From: Chimonanthus salicifolius
Lineage: Eukaryota; Streptophyta; Magnoliopsida; Laurales; Calycanthaceae
NCBI GenBank assembly: GCA_013350335.1
Contig: CM023541.1
Coordinates: 64,600,413 to 64,664,412 of the forward strand
Direction of reading: 5' to 3'
Length of the DNA stretch: 64,000 bases
Shown piece after piece: positions 1 through 11,347 of the stretch (positions are counted from its first letter, which is position 1; each line of letters opens with the position of its first letter). Position numbers and translations under genes: made by a program. The notes beneath the pieces are model-generated. The model had not been told where the DNA came from. It was given only the letters and a program-made list of their open reading frames with translations, and ran no database searches.

Positions 1-650
1 AATTTGAATGGCAATGATAAAAGCAAAGGCAATTAGAGCTCCACTGTTTGAGTTATGTTGAGAGAGAGATTGATAGAAGCATATGAGCCTACCTTTATTC
101 TGTTGTTGAACATCTCTGAAGGCTAGTGATGGTATGGATATATATATTCATTGATCATACTGATAGCCTTATATTTCTGACAATAAATGATGGCTAGTCA
201 TTTGGACACCATATACTTTGATGATGTGGACACCACTTCTTGTCTTTTTGTACAATTGTCATCATTTGAATAGTGTAGAGTATGATGGTGGTATCCCATT
301 ACCAAAAGACATGACATTCAAACCCTAACCATAAATATATTACAATAAATAAATCCATCCTTTGAACTTTTGGTAGGATTTTTTGTACTTTGTTTTCAGT
401 TTGTTTTTAATAGGCATTGCGTGAAGAATATTGATCATGCAGTGAATGAAAAAGTCTTTCCAAAATCCCTTGGTGATTTAATCATTCAAGTTAATTTTAC
501 ATCATTAAATTGCAGTTAAAAATTCATTCATGTGAGAATTGGTTCTTTTTTGTATTTACTCTTCAACATTTTGGTAAAAGATTCATTAGCAATTTAGACC
601 CTGATTAGTTTATATAGGTTTCTATATCACTAAATAATATTGCATTGTAG

Positions 651-3600
651 GTGGGTGTTTATCCTTAATTGGACATTCAGCTGGAGGATGGCTAGCACGT
701 GTCTACATGGAGGAGTTTGGGTCGTCTCATATTTCTCTGTTATTGACTCTTGGATCCCCTCACTTGTATGGCTTTAACAGTCACAAATAATTTTGAGTTT
801 TACCATTTTTTTTTTTTTTTGAAAGATAAGTTTTACCATGTTTTACTGGGTATATCTTTTAACCTCAGAGTTTAGAACAGAAACCTTCTGACATAGATCA
901 CTATAATTTGAACTTTCTTATATCCTCTGTGAAGTCTTCTTCATAAGTTGGCTCCTTTCCATGTCATTGTTCTCATTGCTTCATTTTGTGCATTTACTGC
1001 TACTTCCCACTCATTTTTTCATACTTCTGGAGCTGGTTAAATAATGCATATGAAGTCACACTTTTTAGAGCATTTATGTTGCAAAAGAGTGTTTGTCAAC
1101 CAAAGGCGTTTTCTGTTCAGTGATATGGTTCAAGACCCAAAATTTTGAATTACTTCCAATTGTGAATGTAGATGCTTATTGACAAATTATTTGAACCTGG
1201 ATCTTCAAAACACTCCCTTTAAATTGATTGTCCATTATGAAGGAATTCTTTGTGATATTTTATTAACACTACCTGTTGACTAGGGTCTTTTCTTCTCTTT
1301 TTGATTTCCTTTTCTTTTCTCCAGGCCACCTCCTAAGGGTTTGACAGGTGTTATTGATCAAACAAGAGGTCTCTTGGATTATGTTGAAAAATATTGTTCA
1401 AAAGCTATTTATACCCCTCGGTTAAAATATGTGTGTATCGCAGGGAGGTAAATCCTTTCCACATCCATCACTGTTTTTCCCTTACTGGAATTGATCATTA
1501 TTTAAGCTGGGAGTAGGACAATGAAATGTGCTTCAGTTTTGAATTTGTGTTTTTTCATGCATCTTGTGTTGGTTTTTTAATTTTTTACTTGCATTGTTTG
1601 TCATGGTTGACTATCTTTAGAGAAATTGCAGTTTTGAGTGAAACAGAAGGTCTGCAAGCACCGTTTACGAAGTCTGAAGTTTGATCAGTTTAGACCATAT
1701 AGACAGTTTAGTTTTGAGTGAAATAGAAGGTTTGTAAGCACTATTTAGTTTTTTTTAGCGGTAACAAGTAGAATAAATTATATTGAGAAATAAGTATAGT
1801 TTATGGGACAACATCCTTGGGTCTAAAAGGTCTAGATCCATGGAATGCAAAAAAGAAAAGAAAAATGCATCAAATCACGACACGCTTATAAATGTAACAA
1901 AACATATGTTAAATGCATAAAAAAGACATATCCTCCTGAAATCTGTCAGATGTGAAAAACTCCAGTCGTAGGAGAATCAACCCCAATCTTAGCAAAAAAA
2001 TCAGCTACTCCGTTTGCCGATCTCCGGACCGCGATGAAAGAGATCTCTTTTCCTACATAGAACGATCTAATTTCCTTCACTATTGTGATCAGTTTCCAAG
2101 GGGGTCTCTTAAGCCCGACGCCCACTTCATTGCGTTTGTAGAATCCCCTCCTGTAATCAATTTCCCTCTCTCCATATTAGACCATATGGACAAGGCTCTC
2201 CTAATGCTCATAAGTTCTGCCTTATTTGAATCCTTTCAACATATTAATTCAGAAAAAAAAACTATTGATGTCCTGCCATTGTAGTCCAGAAGCATTCCAC
2301 CTATGCCTATCGGTCTCGATTTTTCCCTTGTTGCCCCATTGACATTAAATTTGTATGTGTTTGTGTGATGCCCTTGCAGTCCCACATTGCCCAGATGGTG
2401 ATGTGGGAGGGGCCTTATTTGAGGGAAGCCCCCTCTCCCTTGTATGAGGCCTTTTGGGCATGGCTTGGTGGGCCAAGCCTAGAAACAAAACTTGTGCGGG
2501 CAAACTAAAGCCCAAAGCGGACAATATCACACTCTGAAAGTTGGATCGGGTCGTTACAAATTCGTATTAGAGCACGGTTCAACACTCGGACTGTGTGGGC
2601 TCCCCCCATGTGTTGTAGTCGAGCCAAGTTGAGGGTGGCTCTGGTCTTAAGGTAGGTGGATTGTGATGCCCCTGCAGTCCCACATCGCCCAGATGGTGAT
2701 GTGAGAGGGGTCTTATTTGAGGGAAGCCCCCTCTCCATTGTGTGAGGCCTTTTAGAAACAAAACCAGGCAAAGTAAGGCCCAAAACGAAAAATATCACAC
2801 TTGGGAAGTCGGGTTGGGTCATTAGTTTGGTTTTTTTTTTTGGGGGGGCGGGGGGTTGTTGGAAGCTTGAAACCTAGTTCTTATTGGCCCCCAACGTAGA
2901 CAACCCTCCCAAGAGTGGAGGAAGTTCGTTAATTGATGCTCTTGAACTCTTCCCCAGCAGGGAGCCATGTAAACAAACATAGATGGAGACCAAATCTGAA
3001 GATGCGAATGACGACGTTTGGAACGGCACAACTTGCAACGCATGGACGATGAGAGCTATCTACCTTTGGTACAAAGAAAACAGTAAATGCACACGATCGC
3101 AAGCTAGGCCGAATCAATCCATACAAAAATGGGTCTTCAAATTGCACTTGAGTGTTTACGCGGTCTTGATGGATGGGAGGGTTAGCATGAGGTGCCAAAG
3201 ATAGGATAGGAGACGGACATGATAGTTTACGAATAACCATGAATTCTTAGTATCCGTATCGGGATCGGGTTTGGGTATTGGAGAGGGTTGGGTAATTGGC
3301 GGGTGAGGCGGTGACGGTGGTGGTGGTGATGGAGGTATTGGTGGGGGTAGTAGAGGTCGCGGTTTAGGGGTCGGGTCTACCTGAGTTGAGTTCTCCAATT
3401 TACCTTTCGCTTTCTTCTGGTAGGACGCAAGTATGGACACGCGAACCTTAGCAAACCTTTCTTGTCTTCCAAAATCGGAGTCGAAAAAGTTGAGAAACAT
3501 ATCTCTCATCTTGGATTTAAAATCTTCGAACTCAGATTTGGTGACATACTGATCATCATTGTTGGGAGCCAATTATTTCACGGACACATCAGTTGGAGCA

Positions 3601-6600
3601 GAATCGATCAAATCAGCCTGACGAAATTGTGATGAGATTCTCGAGCGGGCCAAGGAAGGTGCACAGGTAAGCCCAGTTGAGGGAAAATTGGGTTAATGTA
3701 ATATGGTTGATTGGTCAAATAAGGAGGGAGATTGGGAGAGTAATGGTTTTAAGGGGTGGCCGACAGTCAAAGCATAAGCAATTGGTGTAGTGGGATTGGA
3801 ACCTAGGGTAAGACATGGTCAAAAGGATATGAAGGGAGTGGGTGGTAGGTGTAATTGGGTAAATGGGTCAATGGGTCCTACAATAAGCCATAGGAAAGAT
3901 GGAAATAAAAGGAAACGGGGTTCGTTGGTAATTATGGGGAAAATTATGGGTATTAGAGATGAGAGCAAAAGGAGGCAATGAAAGGACGGATGAGTGGGGT
4001 CTATTGGTTATGTGGATTTAATGGGTTCGGTCTAAGGCCAAGGCTAAGAGGACGGTCAACGTGAGTGGGCTAATTAAAGGAGAGGAAAAAGAAAACAAGG
4101 ACCATGGGTATGAGTTTGTGCGATTGAGGATGTCTGCTAGGTCTGGACAGATGAGGCTGGGAGAGTGGAGCTAGGAAGCGATGGGAGATGAGCGAAGGAA
4201 GGGGCACAACTTCAGGAAATCGGGGCGGAAGCGAGACGGGAATATGGAAGTAGGCCGGAGGCGTGGTATCTGGGAGGGAACAAGGTTGTCGGGCGGAAGC
4301 AAGGGGAGGGCACCGTGGTTTGGCGAAGGGATATGGTGGAGAGGATGAAAGAAGGATCGAACCTGAGCGAGAAGGGGCTGTGGCAGGTTGTAGTCGCTGG
4401 TTGCAGGCTGAGGTGGCGACTTTGCTTGTAGTAGCGTGGGGTGACAGAGGTGTGGACGATGTTGGAAGAGTTGGGGTGCGGATATGTAGGTAGGGTTTTT
4501 TTTTTGTTGTTAGATTTCCGACGGTGAAGGGGTGCAAGGTTGGGATGGTTTTTTTTTTCTTGAAGGGAGGGGTAACTTGACCTAGGACGGCGGAGATGCA
4601 GAAGGGCAACAGCGGTGGGTTTCCAGAAACTTTTTTTTTTTTTCAAACGGCGAATCGAGACCAAGATCGTCCCTGATAACGCAGGGACCTGTCTTTGAAC
4701 ATGATCGTCTCTGTATGACAAAGATACAGAGAACTTGCTCTCGATACTAATTAGTGAGGAAGCAATGCTCAACTGCAAACGATCTGGCAAAATTGGGGAT
4801 TCCGAGTCTTCAACGAGACTGAGAACTACGGTAGGAAGGAGAAGAAGGACAAAGATAAAATAACCATAATATTTCCATTTAATGGATTTGATCGAGAGTT
4901 GTGTTTCTCCCATTCAATACATAGCCTTAGATAAAAAAATAACTAAAGATAGAAACATATCCTAAACTAATTAGAGATAAATCCTAATTACATTAGGAAA
5001 CTAAGCATAAAGGGAAACTTAATTCAAATAGGAAACTATCTCCTAATCTAATTAAGAAAGGGAAAATAAATAAATAAGATAATATTAAAATAAACTAACT
5101 GGGCCCACTTCTGATGGGTCCATCCGTGTCCTACATCAGATTCGATGTTAGCTGAACGCGTGAAATTTTAATTAATTGTTTTTCTTAATTATTGCTGGCC
5201 AAAACTTATAAAATTATTTCAGATTTGAATTTAATTATTTCAGATTTGAATTTAATTATTTCAATTTGCAAAATAGAATTAATTCAGTGAAGCCAAACGT
5301 AGTTTTCATTGAATTTTCACCTCTTGGAAGAATTTCACATGGTGCCAAATTTTTCTTCAGTGTTGACCTTATTCTATTCTTCTAATGAGAAGTTGGGGTT
5401 TTGGTTTATCCAATTGAAACTCCGTTTGCCTGTACAATCGGGGTGAGTGATCAACTGACATTTCTAGTCGACGAAGATTCGAGGAACTTCTAAGATTTAT
5501 GGAATTCTTTGATTTTAGGTTCTCACGAATTTCTTAGCGAACTTGGGCCAAATCTTGTGGAATTTTATTTTATTTTAGTGAAGAGACCCAAGTCAACGTT
5601 AAACCCGATCTTACACTTCATCAACTTAGATTGGGAGTCAATACACTCATGGGCCCTGATAACCGTATCCAATTTTTGTTTTCCATCAACACCAGCCGAT
5701 TGAAAAGGAGAGAGAAGATTCGAGAGGAACTCTTTCAACCTGTTGGCAAGGAGCGTAGAGATTATCTTGTAAGGATTGTCCTGGAGACTGATCGGCCGAA
5801 AATCCTTGAGCGAAAAGGCTCCATCCTTCTTGGAGACGATAATAAGGAAGGTTGCACTAGCTTCTTAGAAAGACACTAATCCACTTAATTTTTAATAAGC
5901 ATTACATACACATAAATCTTTCAAACACACCCAACCCCATGATTATAGGTGGGCTCCATATGGAGCTCCCATCATAGGAGCACTTTATGGGGTGTGCGAC
6001 TGATTATTTTCTCATAAACACGTGTGATTGGTCATAAGGTTGAAAGTGATACTTTTTTCATTTTTTTTAATTTTCGCTTGTCACATAAAAAATCTAATCA
6101 TATGAATTGAAAGTAGACTTGATAGGCTACAAGTGGGCAAAATTTCAGTTTTAAATTCAATTTTTATCCACTTGATCTTAATAGTTGAAATCACTGTGTC
6201 TTTGAATTTTATATTTAAGGCCTATAAAGCTATTAAATTGTGAACTCCTAGACCACACACGACATGAAAATAATATTTTAATCTCACATAATCTTCAACA
6301 ACTATCAATAATCTTTGACAGTTGCCAAACAACAAAGTTTTATTCTAAACTCCTTACCTATCAGCCTGCATGGTGATTTTGCCCTAGGAGATTGTGAAAG
6401 TGGGGGATTGGGAGTATATCTATTCATTTCGTGGCATATTGAAATCTTGGGTTTTGATAGTTGTTGAAAAATCTTGTTATATTGAAATTTTTTGCATCTT
6501 ACATAAACTTCAAATTTCAATGTATTTTTTCCATTCAACAATTCACATCAATTAAAAAGTTTTTAAACATCTATAGAATAAGAAAGTCCATTTCAGTTCT

Positions 6601-7980
6601 ATTAACAAGTTCAACTTCCAAAATACCAAATGCAAATTCCCTGTCAAATATTTAAAGACCTAAGAAGCACACCAATAGGCCCAACACAAAGGCCGTCTTC
6701 TGGAAATTAGAAGTACTGGGTCAGTGATTTGGAATCCTAACCTCAACATTCATAAATGATAACCTAAAATAAAGCAACTTCCACAAAAAAGGAATTATGG
6801 GTACACATAACTTGCAACAAGTTATGTCGGCTCAAAATTTGCCCACTTTTGAGTAGAACTGTTGAGAAACTCACAACTATTGAATTTTTGTCCAGGAATT
6901 AGAACTAGGCAACTCACAGGATTATCTAGTAGGATAGTCAATCCTTCAGATGGCAGTCATATTCGTTTTGATACCAACTGGTGTATAAATTGGTCACCAA
7001 ATATCAGATTCTTACTAATTTGCACTCAATAATAAATCAGCTATAAGACTATTATGGGATGATAGTTAAGTGAAAGGAGTTTTGTCACAGTTAGCACAAC
7101 ACCCTAGAAATTGGTAGGACGTCTCTAAGTTGCTCATCAATTTAGACAACAAAACCTACAATTCTTGCTGCAGAAGCACTATAAGATCTGGGTGAATAGG
7201 CTAGTGTCTGATACTATCTCCAAATTTCTGCTGGTGTAATACCTTGCAAAAGAAAGGTCAAAATTGGAAAGGCTTACCCAGCATTTTGAATAGGAGGTTT
7301 TGTCGATTCCCTTCCCTACTGTTAAAAAAAATGGCTCCCATGATTCATTAGATGTGTGATGGTTTAATGCATGTCTCTACCATGTTAAAGTTAATTATCT
7401 GCTTTCTGGTTTTTGATTAACTGCAGGTATATTCAAGGGATGCGCTTAAGAACACCTGCAGATGATAATGATCAGAATCTATCTGAGACAGCGATCATAA
7501 ACAGAAAGTCCATTCCATTTATAACAACCTTGCGTGCTCGCTTCATTGGTCAGGGCTACAAGCAGGTTTACTAGTGACCAGTCGTGATGTTATCCAAATA
7601 CTAGATGCCTTGTCTTTTGACTCAAATAAATTGTACTGTAAACCTAGGCTTTTTCCGTAAATGATCTGCTGCTTAAATTTTTTTATTTTACTCTCATTTG
7701 TCAATAACTTTTTAAGTACATACTTTTTTTTTTTTGATTATTGATGTTTGTGTTTCACTTTTCTCAAAACTTTGTTTTGACAGTTTGCATATAACAGGTT
7801 TGTGGGCGTGCAGATGTGTGGGGTGATGGGGTGGTTCCTGAAATGGCAGCTCAGTTGGAGGGGGCACTGAACATTAGCCTCAATGGAGTTTATCACTCCC
7901 CAGTTGGTTCAGATGACGCATTGAGGCCATGGTATGGCTCTCCTGCTGTTGTGGAGAAATGGGTTCATCATCTTAGATAA
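651..7980 (+). CDS. Alpha/beta hydrolase (PGAP1-like esterase type), C-terminal exons, 5' end outside window
   Basis: Four exons are visible: 651-765, 1325-1447, 7427-7565 and 7798-7980 (stop TAA). All introns are GT-AG and the phases join. The first exon reads LIGHSAGGWLARVYMEEFG, which holds the GHSAGG nucleophile elbow with the catalytic Ser. It is followed by LLLTLGSPHL, the strand after the elbow. The last exon has WGDGVVPE, where the Asp is the likely catalytic acid, and GVYHSP with the likely catalytic His, so the triad is complete. The family includes plant and cyanobacterial serine esterases related to PGAP1/lipase folds; the substrate is unknown. The N-terminal part lies left of the window. 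The intron between exons 2 and 3 is about 6 kb and full of transposon fragments, yet the splice sites and reading frame are intact, so the gene is probably functional. I do not recognise a gene symbol. Confidence 0.85.
1629..1749. repeat. Imperfect direct duplication, about 40 bp, spaced 80 bp
   Basis: A segment starting GTTTTGAGTGAAACAGAAGG at about 1631 is repeated as GTTTTGAGTGAAATAGAAGG at about 1711. The downstream bases also match (TGCAAGCACC against TGTAAGCACT). The second copy abuts the 3' end of a LINE fragment. It lies in the long hydrolase intron and has no evident function. Confidence 0.7.
1749..3043 (-). mobile_element. LINE (non-LTR retrotransposon) RNase H end, interrupted by a TRIM
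   Basis: On the minus strand, translation gives the RNase H start YKFNVNGA (catalytic Asp changed to Asn), then IGIGGMLLDYNGR, KAELMSIRRAL and, near the end, a sequence ending in FFAKIGVDS. This is the tail common to plant LINE RNase H domains. The 3' end is marked on the plus strand by a T-run at about 1750, meaning a poly-A tail on the minus strand. A proline-rich linker (NNPPPPQKKKPN) lies on the far side of the TRIM at 2364-2824, so the TRIM split the LINE just before the RNase H core. Frameshifts and stops are present. A better-preserved relative is at 16785-17303. Confidence 0.7.
2364..2824 (+). mobile_element. TRIM (terminal-repeat retrotransposon in miniature)
   Basis: Two direct repeats start TGTGATGCCC. 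LTR1 is 2364-2558 (195 bp, ending GTTACA) and LTR2 is 2662-2824 (163 bp, lacking an internal piece and the final bases). Only about 103 bp lie between them. That internal stretch begins with TATTAGAGC (2565-2573), close to the initiator-Met tRNA primer binding site, and ends with a purine-rich tract AAGGTAGGTGGA before LTR2. The 5-bp target duplication GTTTG occurs at 2359-2363 and 2825-2829. There is no coding capacity, which fits a TRIM mobilised in trans. It is inserted in an older LINE. Confidence 0.8.
3156..5134 (-). mobile_element. Degenerate Ty3/gypsy-type LTR element, 5' LTR, leader and gag start
   Basis: On the minus strand an LTR-like sequence begins TGATGTAGGACA at about 5134 and runs to about 4757. 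A degenerate primer binding site follows (TAGTATCGAGAGC, near 4736-4750). About 1.1 kb downstream a gag-like frame opens at 3572 (MAPNNDDQYVTKSEFEDFKS) and then runs into a proline-rich stretch. Protease, reverse transcriptase and integrase are not seen. The start TGATGTAGGACA is shared with the gypsy LTR at 39105, so the two are probably one family. Confidence 0.55.
4669..4732 (-). other. Two tandem hairpins in the gypsy leader
   Basis: GTCCCTG (4669-4675) pairs with CAGGGAC (4682-4688), a 7-bp stem with a 6-nt loop. TCTCTGTAT (4708-4716) pairs with ATACAGAGA (4724-4732), a 9-bp stem with a 7-nt loop. They lie directly downstream of the presumed primer binding site, where retroelement leaders carry structured RNA. 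A role in packaging or dimerisation is only an inference. Confidence 0.55.
5630..5880 (-). mobile_element. LINE reverse transcriptase fragment
   Basis: Minus-strand translation gives SLQDNPYKIISTLLANRLKE followed by SNLLSPFQSAG and AHECIDS. These match the reverse-transcriptase blocks of plant LINEs of the pattern FRPISL...YKIISK.LANRLK and QSAFV.GR. The fragment is short and truncated on both sides and lies in the hydrolase intron. Confidence 0.75.
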
Positions 7981-9229
7981 ATTGCTTTCCCCAGGCATAA
8001 GGAAACTGTTGTTGGGTACATTCATGATATAAATCTATACTTGATGATGAGCTCGATAGATTGATGCAGTTAATTTACTCATAATATATGCCATTTAATA
8101 ATGGCAATCAGTTCATTGATTGATGAATTTTGCTGCATTTTTCTTAATGTGCAGTGGCTTTATTAATTTCTCTACTTACTCTGTTACTTTGACTGCTCTT
8201 TGACCTTTGGCTGATCATTTGAGTTTTTTCATTATCACCGTCCACATGCGTGACTATGCAAACAGGGTCGGTTTCATCGTGGCTGAATAAGAGAAGCAGC
8301 GTTTGTGTCCAAGATCTGAACTGTGCCCATTTAGAGGTGGGGATGGCAATTTACCCTAGAAGCCCGAAGAGTCTGACCCCTAAAAGATAGGGCTGATCTC
8401 TCATTTTCAGCCTGAGAGTTAATTGGCCTCGGGCTTGGATGATCAAATGAAACCTGATTAGAAATTGAGCCAGGCCCAAAATAATTTTTTTTATCTGGTA
8501 CTTTTTCCCTTAAATAAGGAATTACGAAAGGAGAAATTTCAACAAAGATGTGAGTTAGGAAGGATTGATTGACGGAATATGAACTGGAAACTGAATCTTG
8601 ATTAAACCTCAGAACAATGCATTTTTGTTTCCATGAGAGGTATCGGCTGTTGTGGATCATTTGATCATAATGAAATTTGGAATGGGCATTCTTCATGATA
8701 TGAATCACTTGAAAAATAAACATGTTCGTTCTATAGGAGATATGTTACAAGATCAGTTTGGATTTGGTTATGGTTCATTTGGAAAATACAGTTCGAGGAA
8801 CTTCATGAGGAGCAATTAGGTATAAATTGATTTGATTCCTCATAATTTGGTAACTACAACACAAATGGGTTTTTGACTCACATTCCTTATCTCAAGTTTC
8901 ACGTGTGACGTTTGTAGATGTAGCTGTGTGTTAGAGTTAGGAGGTAGAGAAAGAGAAGATAAAAGTGGGGAGAAAAGAGAAGATGAGGGAAGAAAGGAAA
9001 AAGCGTAAAAGCTGTTAATATTTTTTTTCGCTAGGCTAGTGAGACATTAATTAGACATGCTATTAGATGGATCATGAGTTTTATAAATGTAAATTCATTT
9101 GATATGTGATTATATGGATATGGAATATATAAAGTTTCACTATTAATTGAGGGTATTGATTTGGGCACTGCAAATTTTGATAAACTGAATAGTGAATGAC
9201 AATTTTTTCCATACAGTTCCAGTTTTACC
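7981..9229. other. Intergenic stretch, nothing recognised
   Basis: AT-rich DNA between the hydrolase stop codon and the inverted duplication. I see no convincing ORF, RNA gene or repeat. The first few hundred bases are probably the 3' UTR of the hydrolase. Confidence 0.5.
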
Positions 9230-9560
9230 CCCCTTGATTAATTCTCCTCCTCCATAACTTCTTCATTCTTCCATCTCATTTTTCTCTCTTGTCTGTCTCT
9301 CCCTCTCCTCACGTTCCTCAGTAACCTGACCCAGTTCACCCGTCTCCATCTCTCCGACAATGCACTGACTCGTGCCATTCCAGAGAGTTAGAGAGTTTTG
9401 CACAGTTCTCCCAAGCTGGGCAAGTTGATAGCGATCCCTCTAGATAGCAGTCCCACTTCTCCATATGCACCACGTCTTCCTTGTATGCGCAGAATCAATA
9501 CCACCAAGATCACCAACAAAGCAATAAAAGTGATTCCCCCAAACACCCCAATCAACATAT
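9230..9560 (-). repeat. Left arm of an inverted duplication (3' end of the Gly/Cys-rich gene)
   Basis: The reverse complement of this stretch matches 10510-10840. Shared blocks include the transmembrane code FIALLVIL..LIL.IQGRR, AYGEVGL, the CATTGTCGGAGAGAT block and a GA-rich tail. The left arm lacks a block present in the right arm that codes about 11 residues after IQGRR. Confidence 0.8.
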
Positions 9561-10460
9561 AAACGATGCTTTGACATCGACAACCACGACAACCACTGGC
9601 ACCACGACATTCACCACCGCCACCACAGCCGCTACTGCCCACACATCCACCACTCTTAGCATCATTTCCACAGCTGCCACCACCACAACCACCGCCACCA
9701 GGGCATCCACCACCACAACTGCTGCTGTCCACACATTCACCACCCTTTGCATCATTTCCACAGCCACCACCAAAACCACTGCAACTACCACGTACAACAG
9801 GTTGTCCACCTCCACACGAACTGCACACACTGATGCGCCCATCACAGATGATACTCTTCAGTGCATATCCACACTCATTGCCACAATTACACAACCGTAG
9901 ATTTTAAATGTATTGCTACAACTACTAGCCCAGTCACTGCTGCAACTGCTTCCTTTTTTTGGTGCCACCATCAGAACCTTAGCAGAGTCAACATCATTCA
10001 AGACTTTGAATTGATCATCGCACCCACCAATCTCCTCTAATAGATCAGCCTCCTCATCAGCACTTTCTCCATCAGTGACAAAGTCATTGTACCCTTTCTT
10101 TTTCAATGTGTCCGATAGTATGAATGCCAACACAATCCCAGGCAACACGAACCACTTTTCATTCACCTATTTGTCGGGAACTTAGATATCAGGTACATAT
10201 ACTAGGGAACATTTGCAGTGGTATACAAATGAGAAGATAATACGAAATAAGTGTACCATGATAAGACCAGTTTTCAAGTTAATCAAGGCTACAGCTTTTC
10301 CATACGGACTGTTTGCAGAGAATCTCACGACAATCATGAAGTCAAGCTCATTTTTCTCCTTGTTGCAACATCTGAGTTCAAATGCCAGGTTTCTTCCAGG
10401 AAAAAGTTTCACCTGTTTGTAGAACATTGTGCAAGGACCATCTCTATAAAAAATACCATG
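9388..10460 (-). pseudogene. Gly/Cys-rich single-pass membrane protein gene remnant
   Basis: Two exons join in phase. One is 10257-10460 (preceded by an acceptor TTTTAG), the other is 9388-10166, with a short 90-bp GT-AG intron between. The first encodes MFYKQVKLFPGRN and later SANSPYGKAVALINLKTG. The second continues VNEKWFVLPGIVLAFILSDT, then an acidic stretch (DGESADEEADLLEE), then a region of GGGCGG-type repeats, then a predicted transmembrane helix ITFIALLVILVVLIL followed by RIQGRRG. The reading frame shifts near 9880-9895, between SSCSNTFKIYG and CNCGNECGYALK, so a single-frame product is not made unless this is a sequence error. No N-terminal exon is found upstream; instead an inverted copy of the gene's own tail begins about 50 bp away. 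I do not recognise the family. It resembles conserved plant genes of unknown function. Confidence 0.6.
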
Positions 10461-10509
10461 CTAAAACCCGAGTCGGTGGTGGATGTCAAAGAGGAGTCAG
10501 TTTGAATCC

Positions 10510-10840
10510 CTTTCATATTGATTGGGGGAATCGCTTTTATTGCTTTGTTAGTGATCTTGTTGGTATTGATTCTGCACATACAAGGAAGACGTAGTGCAGA
10601 TCAAGGAGGAGTGAATGTGAGTCGGGTTGCATATGGAGAAGTGGGACTGCCATCTACGGGATTGCTATCAACTTTTCCAGCCTGGAGAAACTCTCTATTG
10701 CATTGTCGGAGAGATTTAGATGGGGAGGGAGGAGAGGAGAGGGAGAGACGGACGAGAGACACTAAGAGACGGAAAAAGAAATGGAAGAAATGGAAATGAG
10801 TTGCATATAAATGGAGAATAAATTAAAAGAGGGTAAAATG
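10510..10840 (+). repeat. Right arm of the inverted duplication, with a second copy of the C-terminal code
   Basis: The plus strand translates to GGIAFIALLVILLVLILHIQ, then GRRSADQGGVNVSRVAYGEVGL, then LLSTFPAWRNSL. This is the same C-terminus as the minus-strand gene but with the extra block SADQGGVNVSRV. The duplicate lies 5' of the remnant in opposite orientation, so an RNA spanning 9230-10840 could fold into a hairpin with arms of about 330 bp. Confidence 0.8.
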
Positions 10841-11342
10841 GGAAAGAGTTGGAAAAAACTATCTTCAGGTTCCTTTTATAAAAAATTAAAGTATTCAAAT
10901 CAATATTCTTAATTGATGATCCAAAGTATATAATCTCAGTTTTTAAATTTTTATGAGTACAAGCCATTGATTTTTCAAAATTTAAAATCAAAGAATAAGA
11001 TCCCCTAAATAGAGGTGAAATTTCATATAAGAACTATTTATGTAGTTCTCTTTACATCACATCCAATAACGTAGGACATAAAATCCATTTTAGAGTATCT
11101 ATATGTCTCGTTATAGTTTTGCAAGAAAAAAACCCAGGTTTGCCTCTCTCATTTCATCCCCTTTCTCCACTATTCTCTTCTTAGGGTAAAATGAGAAATC
11201 CACTAAAAATTGCTAAAAGAAAATCCCGTGTGAGGATTGCCATGGGAATGTGAAGATATTACTTATGTATACCCCTTATGCATGCGATTCACCCGCACAT
11301 CACACAATTTTACTTGAGCTCAGAGGGGGCCATAAAAAGTGG
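10841..11342. other. Intergenic stretch, nothing recognised
   Basis: AT-rich DNA without a supported ORF or repeat, between the inverted duplication and the LTR element. Confidence 0.5.
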
Positions 11343-11347
11343 TAACA

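Noticed and set aside
4070..4913. Pro/Ser/Leu-rich ORFs on the minus strand as a host gene
   Set aside because: They lie in the leader region of a decayed gypsy element, overlap each other in two frames and match no family I know.
9481..9900. Thr-rich ORF on the plus strand
   Set aside because: It is the antisense shadow of the Gly/Cys-rich coding repeat on the minus strand; low-complexity codons create the open frame.
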